Shown: in pieces, positions 1 through 6,250 of the stretch
Position numbering within the stretch: position 1 is the first letter of the stretch
How the letters are laid out: each line of letters starts with the position of its first letter
The notes under the pieces: model-generated
Databases searched by the model: none
What the model was told of the DNA's origin: nothing
What the model saw: only the letters and a program-made list of their open reading frames with translations
Program-made: the position numbers and the translations under genes
NCBI GenBank assembly: GCA_016302925.1
Contig: JAEDMR010000044.1
Span: 1-12,308 of the forward strand
Reading direction: 5' to 3'
DNA length: 12,308 nucleotides
DNA from: Bacillota bacterium
GTDB taxonomy: Bacteria > Bacillota > Clostridia > Peptostreptococcales > Anaerovoracaceae

Positions 1-91
1 GTTCGCTATAATGAAAGCACAGCATTCGGCGCAGGACTGGGGACAGTGCCGGGGCGGCGGGCATGCACAAGGAGAAAGGGGATGCAGACGG

Positions 92-355
92 ATGAAGATT
101 GTGGCCAGACCCGTGGAAGCGGTGGCGGTGTTTTATCGCGGGGAATATCCGGAGCCAAGAAAAATCCGATATGAAGACCGGGATGGCGTGCGGAAGACCA
201 TATCTGTGGATAAGATTCTGGAGTCGGAGCCGCTTCGATTCGGCAGTGTGGAGTTTATTCTGTACCGGTGCCAGAGCTTCGTCTGCGGCCGGGATGTGCG
301 GTATGAGCTGAAATATATTTTAAGGGATGCGAGATGGGAACTGTATAAAATCTAA
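92..355 (+). CDS. small protein of unknown function, 87 aa
   Basis: I do not recognise a named family with confidence. The ATG at 92 is preferred over an in-frame ATG at 11 because a purine-rich stretch (AAGGAG at 69-74, AAAGGGG at 76-82) lies just upstream, and because the residues before it are Gly/Arg-rich and unlike a normal N-terminus. The product is a compact, basic, probably beta-rich cytosolic protein with no signal peptide or membrane segment; the stretch VEFILYRCQSF and the ending LYKI look like ordinary folded protein. Its style resembles small proteins found beside Y-family DNA polymerases in Clostridia, but that is memory-based inference and the upstream gene is outside the window. 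Two frames are open back to the left edge, so the upstream gene's end may overlap bases 1-91. Confidence 0.6.
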   Translation: MKIVARPVEAVAVFYRGEYPEPRKIRYEDRDGVRKTISVDKILESEPLRFGSVEFILYRCQSFVCGRDVRYELKYILRDARWELYKI

Positions 356-375
356 AAGGCAGCCCGAAGGCTGCC
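354..375 (-). terminator. intrinsic terminator of the minus-strand Fe-S/NimA-like pair
   Basis: A perfect 7-bp stem (GGCAGCC 358-364, GGCTGCC 369-375) closes a 4-nt loop. Read on the minus strand the loop is TTCG, a very stable tetraloop, and the stem is followed by TTTT and a T-rich run. On the plus strand there is no T-tract after it, so it serves mainly the minus-strand gene ending at 394. It sits two bases after the stop codon of the convergent gene ending at 355. Confidence 0.85.
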
Positions 376-393
376 GGATTATGCACTGCGGCT

Positions 394-1158
394 TTACAGC
401 TTTCTTCCGTCGGTGGAGATGGTGACCACCTGCCACGGAATGAATTTACCGCTGGTCTGCAGGGCGCGGCGGGCCGCCATTTCGATGCCGCCGCAGCATG
501 GCACTTCCATGCGGACGATGGTCACGCTTCGGATGTCGTTGGAAGCGATAATGGAGGCCAGCTTTTCCGTGTAATCGCCTTCATCCAGCTTCGGACAGCC
601 CACCAGGGTGATCCGGCCGCGGATAAACTCTTCGTGGAAATTGCCGTAGGCATAAGCGGTACAGTCTGCAGCGATGAGCAGATCCGCACCATCGAAATAC
701 GGTGCATTTACCGGAACCAGTTTGATCTGCACCGGCCACTGAGAAAGTCGGCTAACCGCAGGGGCTGCAGCTGTGACGCAGGAAGCCGGTGGTTCGGAGG
801 CCGGTGTGCTTTCTCTGTGCAGGGTACGGGACTGACTTCCCGGGCAACCGCACGGGAGCACGTTCGCTGCCGCCGGATGTTCGGCTGTACTTCCGGCGGC
901 GGCCTGCGCGCTGCCCTTCGAAGCAGCCTGCGCCATGCGGACTGCTTCCTCATCATACGGCAGGGCTTCCCGCTCTTCGAAGGTGATGGCGCCGGTAGGG
1001 CATGCCGGCAGGCAGTCACCCAGACCGTCGCAGTAGTCCTCCCGCAGGAGTCTGGCCACGCCGTCCACCATGCCGATGGCACCCTCGTGGCAGGCCGCGG
1101 CGCACAAGCCGCAGCCATTGCATTTGCTTTCGTCTATATGGATGATTTTTCGTTTCAT
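394..1158 (-). CDS. Cys-rich ferredoxin-like 4Fe-4S protein, 254 aa
   Basis: The N-terminus has a canonical [4Fe-4S] ligand set, C13-x2-C16-x2-C19-x3-C23, followed by a second ferredoxin-like motif, C43-x5-C49-x3-C53-P, in which the expected second cysteine is Leu46. That site could hold a 3Fe-4S cluster or use another ligand. After an Ala/Ser/Pro-rich linker (about 75-135, with CGCPG at 103-107) comes a C-terminal half with further cysteines: ADC at 166, GCPK at 188, and PCCGG with C221 and C222. The role is probably electron transfer or redox sensing in the cytosol. Proteins of this architecture are known beside Crp/Fnr regulators and hybrid-cluster protein genes in anaerobes, but no hcp gene is visible here. 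It follows the NimA-like gene by 4 bp with an AGAGGA ribosome site, so the two form an operon. Confidence 0.85.
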   Translation of the reverse strand: MKRKIIHIDESKCNGCGLCAAACHEGAIGMVDGVARLLREDYCDGLGDCLPACPTGAITFEEREALPYDEEAVRMAQAASKGSAQAAAGSTAEHPAAANVLPCGCPGSQSRTLHRESTPASEPPASCVTAAAPAVSRLSQWPVQIKLVPVNAPYFDGADLLIAADCTAYAYGNFHEEFIRGRITLVGCPKLDEGDYTEKLASIIASNDIRSVTIVRMEVPCCGGIEMAARRALQTSGKFIPWQVVTISTDGRKL

Positions 1159-1162
1159 TGTG

Positions 1163-1660
1163 TTATTCCTCTCTTCCGAATTTCATTTCTTCGCCGCGGC
1201 TGTCGTATTTCTTCCGCTTGCCGGTAATATCCGAAATTTCGATTTTCCAGACAGCGGTCCGCGGAAGGCTTTTTGCCACAGCAGCATCGAAGCCGTCCAT
1301 ACCGGCAGGGGTATGGCGCTGGCACAGAAGCCGAAGGGCATGGATTTTTTCGGCATCATCGGTTACCTCCGATGCAGTTCCCCGCAGAATGGCCGAGGCA
1401 TATTCTGTGGTGAACTTTTCGGCAATGATGTGGGTATCACAGACACAAGCCAGGCAGACCTGCGGGTTTGCGCGCAGGCACTGGACTTTAAAGCCGTCTC
1501 TGGCACAGTGAAAATAGACGGTGTCTTCATCCCGCACGATGGTGACAGGCAGACAGTAAGGCAGGCCTTCCGGGTCTGTCATGGATAGGGTGGCGTATTC
1601 ACACCGGTCTGTCACATCATAAGCAAATTCTGCTGGCATTTCTCTGTCGATTCTCCGCAT
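1163..1660 (-). CDS. NimA-like pyridoxamine 5'-phosphate oxidase family flavoprotein, 165 aa
   Basis: The opening MRRIDREM, the LPYCLPVT segment (33-40), VYFHCARDGFKVQCL (48-62) and the C-terminal AVWKIEISDITGK (136-148) match the split-barrel FMN-binding family that includes 5-nitroimidazole reductases (NimA-like). Length fits the family (about 150-165 aa). Members bind FMN or related cofactors and reduce small electrophiles; the substrate cannot be read from sequence. It is unusually Cys-rich (C20, C36, C52, C61, C69, C72, C74, C113), which may suit a redox context. The start is supported by GGGAGG about nine bases upstream on the minus strand. It is the first gene of a two-gene operon with the Fe-S protein and is divergent from the Crp/Fnr-type gene, so it is a likely target of that regulator. 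Some paralogues give nitroimidazole resistance, but that is not shown here. Confidence 0.8.
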   Translation of the reverse strand: MRRIDREMPAEFAYDVTDRCEYATLSMTDPEGLPYCLPVTIVRDEDTVYFHCARDGFKVQCLRANPQVCLACVCDTHIIAEKFTTEYASAILRGTASEVTDDAEKIHALRLLCQRHTPAGMDGFDAAVAKSLPRTAVWKIEISDITGKRKKYDSRGEEMKFGREE

Positions 1661-1676
1661 TGCGTATATCCTCCCT

Positions 1677-1705
1677 TTGACTTTCTGGATAGAGTATACT
1701 ATAAT
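1677..1705 (+). promoter_or_regulatory. sigma-A type promoter of the Crp/Fnr-type gene
   Basis: TTGACT at 1677-1682 and a perfect TATAAT at 1700-1705 are separated by 17 bases. Predicted transcription start is near 1712, giving a short leader before the start codon at 1750. The same 77-bp region must also drive the minus-strand NimA-like operon, so the two promoters overlap or interlock. Confidence 0.8.
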
Positions 1706-1710
1706 GATAC

Positions 1711-1734
1711 CATACTGTATGTTGAATTTTCAAC
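1711..1734. promoter_or_regulatory. two adjacent palindromes, candidate Crp/Fnr-type operator
   Basis: CATACTGTATG (1711-1721) is a 5-bp inverted repeat around one base. GTTGAATTTTCAAC (1721-1734) is a 6-bp inverted repeat around TT. The second resembles an Fnr-type TTGA/TCAA site, but the half-sites are 4 bases apart instead of the usual 6. Both lie just downstream of the plus-strand -10 box and upstream of the minus-strand operon, as expected for autoregulation plus control of the divergent genes. The binding factor is inferred. Confidence 0.45.
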
Positions 1735-1749
1735 AAAATGGAGAAAAAT

Positions 1750-2409
1750 ATGAAAAAAAACGAGGAAATTTTGCGGGCGTGCCCGCTCTTTGAAGGCATT
1801 TCTGATCAAAATCTGTCTTCCATGGTTTCCTGTCTGGGTGCCAGGACGGTTTCGGCAGTCAAGGGTGAGATGATTTTTCGGGAGGGCGAGCCGGCCCGGT
1901 ATATGGGGCTGATGCTTTCCGGCAGCGGGCAGATCATCCGGGAAGATTACTTCGGAAACAGGACGATTCTGACACGGATCGAAGCGGGGGAGCTGTTCGG
2001 AGAGTCCTTTGCCTGTGCCGGTCTGGAGGAGCTTCCTGTCAGTGTGACAGCATCGGAAGACTGCACATACATGGCGTTTGACTGCCGGCGGCTGACCACA
2101 TCCTGTACCAACGCATGCGAGTTTCACAGCCGGCTGATCTTCAATTTGCTGCAGATTGTCGCTGCTAAGAACCTGGTATTTCATCAGAAGATCGAGATCA
2201 CTTCGAAGCGAACCACCAGAGACAAGCTGATGACCTATCTGCTGATGCAGGCCAAGGCAGCCGGCAACAGCCATTTTACCATTCCCTATGACCGGCAGGA
2301 ACTGGCCGACTACCTGGAAGTGGATCGCAGCGGACTTTCGGCAGAAATCAGCAAGCTTCGGAAAGAAGGAGTACTGGAGTGCAGAAAAAATGAATTTTTT
2401 TTGAAATAG
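1750..2409 (+). CDS. Crp/Fnr family transcriptional regulator, 219 aa
   Basis: Residues about 12-125 form a cyclic-nucleotide-binding-type beta-roll (CPLFEGIS opening, EGEPARYMGLMLSG, EAGELFGES). A dimerisation helix spans about 125-155, and a winged helix-turn-helix of Crp type covers about 156-212 (DRQELADYLEVDRSGLSAEI as reading helix region). The start at 1750 is chosen over the in-frame ATG at 1738 because GGAG at 1740-1743 is well spaced for 1750, while nothing suitable precedes 1738. Cysteines occur at 11, 28, 89, 105, 112, 119 and 123 but do not form the N-terminal Fnr cluster motif, so the signal is unknown. It probably regulates itself and the divergent NimA-like/Fe-S operon in response to redox, nitrosative or similar stress. 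No terminator is apparent before the sigma-factor gene. Confidence 0.88.
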   Translation: MKKNEEILRACPLFEGISDQNLSSMVSCLGARTVSAVKGEMIFREGEPARYMGLMLSGSGQIIREDYFGNRTILTRIEAGELFGESFACAGLEELPVSVTASEDCTYMAFDCRRLTTSCTNACEFHSRLIFNLLQIVAAKNLVFHQKIEITSKRTTRDKLMTYLLMQAKAAGNSHFTIPYDRQELADYLEVDRSGLSAEISKLRKEGVLECRKNEFFLK

Positions 2410-2421
2410 TTTAAAACAGAC

Positions 2422-2447
2422 GAAACCAAATGACATGAGACGTCGTC
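2422..2447 (+). promoter_or_regulatory. candidate ECF-type promoter
   Basis: GAAACC (2422-2427) and CGTC (2444-2447) are separated by 16 bases, the arrangement of many extracytoplasmic-function sigma promoters (GAAAC at -35, CGTC at -10). It lies 32 bases before the start of an ECF sigma gene, which fits the positive autoregulation usual for this family. No sigma-A promoter is evident in the same gap. Short motifs can occur by chance. Confidence 0.45.
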
Positions 2448-2478
2448 ATAAGAGATGAAAAGGGGTAAATGAAAGCAC

Positions 2479-3042
2479 ATGTACATGGAAGACGAAAAAA
2501 TCATTGCATTGTTTTTTCAGCGGTCCGAGATGGCACTGGAGCAGGTAAGAAAGAAATACGGCGGGCTTTGTGCGGCCGTTGCAGGCCGGATTCTAAGCGA
2601 TGCACGCGATATCGAGGAATGTGTGACAGACACCTGGCTGCGGATGTGGCGGTCCATTCCGCCTGAACGACCGGCATCGCTGAAGGCATATGCGGCACGG
2701 ATTGCCAGAAATCTGGCACTGGACCGGTATGCATATAACACGGCAGAACGAAGAAATTCAGCCCTGACGGAAGCCTTCGAAGAACTGGCAGGGGCGCTGG
2801 GGCAGGAGGCGGACCGGGCAGAGATGCTGGAAGGGGAAGCATTTCGCCAGCTGCTTAACGGCTTTCTGAAGGAACTGAACCGAAAGGCGAGAATTTACTT
2901 CGTGCGCCGTTACTGGTATGGGGAGAGCGTGAAGGAAATCGCAGAAAGCTGCGGCTGCAGTGAAGAAGCGGTGAAGTCGTCGCTGTTCCGCAGCCGCGGA
3001 AAGCTGCGGGATACACTGGCAAAGGAGGGATTGCATGTATGA
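2479..3042 (+). CDS. ECF-type RNA polymerase sigma factor, 187 aa
   Basis: Sigma region 2 covers about residues 22-90, with the core-binding stretch DIEECVTDTWLRMW (44-57) and AYAARIARNLALDRY (70-84). Sigma region 4 covers about 122-182, with ARIYFVRRYWYGESVKEIAE (137-156) and the recognition helix SEEAVKSSLFRSRGKLR. Length and the absence of region 3 are typical of the ECF class. It redirects RNA polymerase to a small regulon. The start is uncertain: ATGs at 2479 and 2485 are in frame, and the nearest strong purine run (AAGGGG, 2459-2464) is rather far from both. The gene overlaps the next one by ATGA, typical of a sigma factor translationally coupled to its anti-sigma factor. Confidence 0.92.
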   Translation: MYMEDEKIIALFFQRSEMALEQVRKKYGGLCAAVAGRILSDARDIEECVTDTWLRMWRSIPPERPASLKAYAARIARNLALDRYAYNTAERRNSALTEAFEELAGALGQEADRAEMLEGEAFRQLLNGFLKELNRKARIYFVRRYWYGESVKEIAESCGCSEEAVKSSLFRSRGKLRDTLAKEGLHV

Positions 3043-3953
3043 ACCAGAAGCTGTTTCAGCGTTTTATGAATGGAATCGAGGATGAATTTCTGGAGGAAGC
3101 CTATGCAGAACCTGCCGCCAGGTCAGCTTCAGCCGGATTCTCTGCCGGCAGGAACCGCAGGGTCTGGCTGTGGCGGAGCATCGCAGCGGCTGCCTGCCTC
3201 TGTCTGGTAGCAGCGGGCATCGCTGCAGGCGGAAGGCTGCGGGGCGATGAAAAGCCTGTAACCATGGAAGACATTGCGGCACTGGGATTCCGCCTGCTTC
3301 TGCCGGAGGAGGCAGAAGCTGCGACCTACGAAATCTGCGATGGCGGAGATGCGGTGGAGGCGGATTTCACACTGGCAGGAGAGAACTATACCTGCCGTGC
3401 AGAAAAGACTTCTGAAGCTGAGGTGCCTGCCGGAGAGGATGGCTGGGTCGCCTGGTATACGGAGGAAGAAGAAGTGCTGTATATTCTTGCCGGGGGCGGA
3501 GAAGCCGGTGAGGATGCACTGCTTACCACTGCCCGGCAGATTATGAACCGTCTGGGGTATGACATGGATGTGGCACCGGCAAGTGCGAAGAATGTCATGT
3601 ATATCACTTTCACGCTGGATCCGGGTGACGGAACAGAATCTCTGGAAACGGCAGAAACCTCTTTTGAGATGGATGGAATCCACTATGCGTATCGAACGGC
3701 CGGCACCGGTCAGGTGATGCTGCAGGATATTTCCGGCATGCAGAATCGGGATTATGAAAATCACAGCAGCGTAGAGCTTGGATGGTGTGCGGCGGAAGCT
3801 TTCTGGACAGAGGGCGGAGCCGGTAAACTCATCTGGCTGGATCTGGCTCCGGGTCTGGTTTACAGTCTGACCATGGATACGGGTGCGTCCGAAAAAGCCC
3901 TGACAGAGATGGCCCAAACCCTGTACACACCGGCACAGGGAGACGTGGGATGA
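3039..3953 (+). CDS. single-pass membrane protein, probable anti-sigma factor, 304 aa
   Basis: The layout is a cytosolic N-terminus of about 40 residues (ending in a basic stretch, GRNRR), one membrane segment at about 46-65 (SIAAAACLCLVAAGIAAGG), and an acidic extracytoplasmic domain of about 235 residues. Position directly after an ECF sigma gene, with ATG overlapping its TGA and AAAGGAGGGA upstream, is the usual arrangement for a membrane-bound anti-sigma factor that holds the sigma factor until an envelope signal arrives. I do not see a clear zinc-type anti-sigma motif (HxxxCxxC) or a named domain. The outer part may carry two similar modules, since YITFTLDPGDGTESLE (about 188) and the YAYRTAG region echo the earlier EADFTLAGENYTCRAE stretch, but this is only suggestive. 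The role is inferred from context. Confidence 0.75.
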   Translation: MNQKLFQRFMNGIEDEFLEEAYAEPAARSASAGFSAGRNRRVWLWRSIAAAACLCLVAAGIAAGGRLRGDEKPVTMEDIAALGFRLLLPEEAEAATYEICDGGDAVEADFTLAGENYTCRAEKTSEAEVPAGEDGWVAWYTEEEEVLYILAGGGEAGEDALLTTARQIMNRLGYDMDVAPASAKNVMYITFTLDPGDGTESLETAETSFEMDGIHYAYRTAGTGQVMLQDISGMQNRDYENHSSVELGWCAAEAFWTEGGAGKLIWLDLAPGLVYSLTMDTGASEKALTEMAQTLYTPAQGDVG

Positions 3954-4011
3954 AAGCCGGGAAAATGGATTTTGCTCAGAAAAAAATAGATAGAAAAGAG
4001 GAGAAAAGAAA

Positions 4012-5100
4012 ATGAAGAAAAAAATGATAACAGTGATGCTGACGACAGCGCTGATGGTCAGCATGTCGATTCCGGCCGCAGCACCGGCGTTCGCAGAGCA
4101 GGGCATCCGGGATTATTATTCCTGTTCCGAAAACGGTCAGGCCGAAGATGGAATCCATGCAGGGGACGTTCTGCGGCATGGGGAAAAGCTGATCAATTCC
4201 AAAGCGGAGACCAATGCAGGCGGCTTCTATATCGTCAATACGAAAGGGGAGATTCTGGCACCTAACGGCGGCGAAGTGGGCGGAGAAGGCACGTTGTACA
4301 CCGGTCCGGCCAAGGGACAGAAGGATGTGCCGGAATACTATTATGACGACGGACAGTGCTTCTATCCGGATGAATTCCTGGATCTGGGGCAGGAACTGGT
4401 AATCAAAGATGTCGTTGACACGAATTTCTGGGAAAACTCGTCGGATTATGCCACCGGTCTCCGTAAGATCGTCGTGGAGTCGAAGCAGATCGAGTACAAG
4501 GTGGTTTACCACTGCAATTCTGCCAAGTGCGAGGAACTGGGCTGCGTAGGCTTCCATACTGATATTGTGACCATGGATCAGCTGGAATCGGAAGGTGCGA
4601 AAGACGGGGCGAAGGTCTGGAACGCAGAAGGCATCAAAAGCAAGAATCAGATGTTTACTGGATGGAATACGAAGCCGGACGGCACCGGAACCGCGCTGGA
4701 ACCCGGTGATCCGTTGACGGCAGAGCTGCTGCTGACGGCAGACCCGCTGGATATTGTAGATATTTACGCCCAGTGGGAGGATGCGGATGACGTGGTGCAG
4801 CCGGTGCGCGCTGCGAAGATTACCGGTGCGAAGGTTTCTGCGAAGAAGGGATCTGTCACCGTCAAGTGGACCAGAAAGACCAGCCTCAACCTGGACGGAT
4901 ATGTGATCTACCGCTCCACCAGTAAGAACAGCGGATTCAAGAAGCTGGCCGACAAGCCGGCGACCAGATCTTACGTCATCAATAAGAAGAATCTGAAAAA
5001 AGGCACGAGATATTACTATAAAGTAAGAGGTTATGTGGAAGTGGGCGGTAAGCGTGTTTACACGAAATACAGCACCACCATCAGCGTGATTGCCAGATAA
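4012..5100 (+). CDS. secreted protein with InlB-type B-repeat and C-terminal FnIII-like domain, 362 aa
   Basis: A Sec signal peptide is clear: MKKK, a hydrophobic core to about residue 22, and cleavage probably after AFA at 28. Residues about 31-160 are not recognised (Gly- and Asp-rich). Residues about 161-256 fit a Listeria-Bacteroides (InlB B-repeat) module, with YKVVYHCNS, FTGWNTKPDGTGTALEPGD and the closing IYAQW. Residues about 266-362 form a Lys-rich FnIII-like domain (GYVIYRST, KKGTRYYYKVRGY). No LPXTG motif or membrane anchor is present, so it is probably released or held by charge. Cysteines at 38, 116, 168, 173 and 178 could form disulfides. AGAGGAG at 3997-4003 sets the start. With no terminator after the probable anti-sigma gene it is probably co-transcribed and may be the sensed or regulated surface factor. 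Confidence 0.85.
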   Translation: MKKKMITVMLTTALMVSMSIPAAAPAFAEQGIRDYYSCSENGQAEDGIHAGDVLRHGEKLINSKAETNAGGFYIVNTKGEILAPNGGEVGGEGTLYTGPAKGQKDVPEYYYDDGQCFYPDEFLDLGQELVIKDVVDTNFWENSSDYATGLRKIVVESKQIEYKVVYHCNSAKCEELGCVGFHTDIVTMDQLESEGAKDGAKVWNAEGIKSKNQMFTGWNTKPDGTGTALEPGDPLTAELLLTADPLDIVDIYAQWEDADDVVQPVRAAKITGAKVSAKKGSVTVKWTRKTSLNLDGYVIYRSTSKNSGFKKLADKPATRSYVINKKNLKKGTRYYYKVRGYVEVGGKRVYTKYSTTISVIAR

Positions 5101-5103
5101 ATA

Positions 5104-5265
5104 CTATTCCGAAGCGAACGATGAAGGCGGAGGGGACTGGAGTTTTTCCAGCATTCCTTCCGCTGTTTGTTTGTCCGTAATCAGGCTACTGATGTACCCC
5201 TGACGGGCGGCGCTGATGATGGCCGGAAGAACGACGAGATACCGACGAGACAACGATAGATTTGG
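5104..5265 (-). pseudogene. C-terminal remnant of a SorC/DeoR-type sugar-binding regulator
   Basis: On the minus strand, 53 sense codons run from 5265 to a TAG at 5106-5104 with an in-frame stop just upstream (5268-5266) and no start codon at the beginning. The stretch SAARQGYISSLITDKQTAE resembles the conserved C-terminal end of the sugar-binding domain of SorC-type regulators (GxxNxLITDxxTA pattern). The rest of a roughly 310-residue protein is absent. This looks like the stump left by a deletion. The family call rests on a short segment. Confidence 0.45.
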
Positions 5266-5554
5266 TTAGTCTATTCTAACACATACTTATGACCTGAGAA
5301 AAAGCAAAAAAGGTTGTGTTTCGGCCTCACCACCGCTGGCTTTTCCCTCGTTTTTCGCTCCAAAGCGAGGAAAAAGCGGCTGAAATGTGAGATTAAATGG
5401 ATTTAAAGTAAGATATTGGATAAAACTGAAGGAACACACCCGACCCTTTTGGGCTTTTTTTACCCGATATGTATGGGTCGACCTCTTGGTACACCATGGA
5501 CGACAGATAAAGTTGTGCTTTTTCAGGCATCGTCATCAAATCTTCACAATAGAA
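5266..5554. other. non-coding stretch with a large hairpin
   Basis: I find no credible gene here; the 61-codon plus-strand frame starting at 5387 lacks a ribosome site, looks unlike protein and runs across the CIRCE element. An inverted repeat GTTAG-N6-CTAAC lies at 5265-5280. A long imperfect hairpin spans 5333-5379: CCGC/GCGG outside, TTTTCCCTCG against CGAGG plus AAAAA, and an inner CGCT/AGCG. A T7 run at 5455-5461 follows only a 3-bp CCC/GGG stem and is a poor terminator. The hairpin may end transcription from the secreted-protein gene, although no clean T-tract follows it. Confidence 0.5.
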
Positions 5555-5581
5555 TTAGCACTCGCCTCTTGACAGTGCTAA
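5555..5581. promoter_or_regulatory. CIRCE element (HrcA operator)
   Basis: TTAGCACTC (5555-5563), nine bases, then CAGTGCTAA (5573-5581). The consensus is TTAGCACTC-N9-GAGTGCTAA, so only one of 18 arm bases differs (C for G at 5573). HrcA binds this element and represses heat-shock genes until GroEL is titrated by unfolded protein. The change at 5573 is also the C of the TTGACA -35 box, so promoter and operator share it. It controls the Hsp20 gene at 5729 and perhaps genes further down by read-through. Confidence 0.95.
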
Positions 5582-5596
5582 CAAAAGCGATATAAT
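5569..5596 (+). promoter_or_regulatory. consensus sigma-A promoter overlapping CIRCE
   Basis: TTGACA (5569-5574) and TATAAT (5591-5596), both perfect, are 16 bases apart. The -35 box lies across the CIRCE spacer and right arm, so HrcA binding would block polymerase. Predicted start is near 5603, giving an untranslated leader of about 126 bases before the Hsp20 start codon. Confidence 0.9.
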
Positions 5597-5670
5597 GAGT
5601 ATTGTCAAAAGGGAAAAGACAAAAATACATAAAGCGTGTAATGAATATCAGCACCGGACGGGAGCAAATC

Positions 5671-5694
5671 TGAAACATAAATATGAAACATAAA
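5671..5694 (+). repeat. tandem 11-base repeat in the Hsp20 leader
   Basis: TGAAACATAAA occurs at 5671-5681 and again at 5684-5694, two bases apart, in the transcribed leader 35-58 bases before the start codon. It is A-rich and probably unstructured. It might act as a translation enhancer or protein-binding site; function is unknown. Confidence 0.7.
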
Positions 5695-5728
5695 CAGTAC
5701 ATCCGGCGCACAAGAGGAGGGATTCGAT

Positions 5729-6148
5729 ATGTTATTACCGAGCATTTTTGGAGAAAGATTATTTGATGACTTTATGGATTTCGCACCGAGAGGAAAAGTG
5801 GAAAACCAGCTGATGCGTACCGACGTAAAGGACGCAGGCGATCATTTCGAGCTGATGATGGAAATGCCTGGATTTAAGAAAGAGGATGTGAAGGCACAGC
5901 TGAAGGACGGCGTTCTGAACATCAGCGCTGCCACCAGCACTTCCAACGACCAGCAGGATGAAAACGGCAGATATATCCGCAGAGAGCGGTTCTCCGGTTC
6001 CTGCAGCAGAAGTTTCTATGTGGGCGAAAATGTAACCCAGGAAGATATCCGTGCGAAATTCGAAGACGGTATTCTGAAGATCAGCGTACCGAAGATCGAA
6101 GAAAAGCCGCAGATCGAGGAAAACAAATATATTGCCATCGAAGGTTAA
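5729..6148 (+). CDS. small heat-shock protein, Hsp20/alpha-crystallin family, 139 aa
   Basis: An ATP-independent holdase that binds unfolding proteins in the cytosol. The alpha-crystallin domain covers about residues 29-122: MRTDVKDAGDHFELMMEMPG (strands 2-3), KEDVKAQLKDGVLNISA, RRERFSGSCSRSFYVGENV, and the signature FEDGILKISVPK (111-122). The C-terminal IxI motif used for oligomer assembly is present as I135-A136-I137 in the last five residues. The N-terminal arm is short (about 28 residues, with FxxRLFDDF-like character). GAGGAGG at 5714-5720, eight bases before ATG, is a strong ribosome site. The gene is directly under a consensus promoter with a CIRCE element, so it is expected to be HrcA-repressed and heat-inducible. 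A hairpin terminator follows, before the GroEL-like gene. Confidence 0.97.
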   Translation: MLLPSIFGERLFDDFMDFAPRGKVENQLMRTDVKDAGDHFELMMEMPGFKKEDVKAQLKDGVLNISAATSTSNDQQDENGRYIRRERFSGSCSRSFYVGENVTQEDIRAKFEDGILKISVPKIEEKPQIEENKYIAIEG

Positions 6149-6162
6149 GAGGCTAAGATGAG

Positions 6163-6192
6163 AACGGTTCGCAAGGTGCGGGCCGTTTTTTT
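6163..6192 (+). terminator. intrinsic terminator after the Hsp20 gene
   Basis: A stem of AACGG (6163-6167) with CCGTT (6183-6187), an inner CGCA (6170-6173) with TGCG (6177-6180), an internal TT/GG mismatch and a three-base loop, followed by a further run of T to 6192. It should stop a large share of CIRCE-promoter transcripts before the GroEL-like gene. Confidence 0.8.
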
Positions 6193-6250
6193 CGCGATTT
6201 CGTGCGGAAAGAAATACTCAATTTTGGGAATATCCGGTGAAATGACGACA

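Noticed and set aside
634..1227. Long plus-strand open frame opposite the Fe-S and NimA-like genes
   Set aside because: It is antisense to two well-supported genes, has no ribosome site and is rich in Cys/Arg as expected of a shadow frame.
1699..2436. 245-codon minus-strand frame across the Crp/Fnr-type gene
   Set aside because: It overlaps the clear Crp/Fnr coding sequence completely and shows no domain.
3129..4106. 325-codon minus-strand frame opposite the probable anti-sigma gene
   Set aside because: It is a shadow of the sense gene, low in recognisable protein pattern and without a good start.
5437..5461. CCC-TTTT-GGG followed by seven T as a terminator
   Set aside because: The stem is only three base pairs, too weak to call, despite the T run.
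5387..5572. 61-codon plus-strand frame before the heat-shock promoter
   Set aside because: It runs through the CIRCE element and the -35 box, has no ribosome site and no protein-like character.
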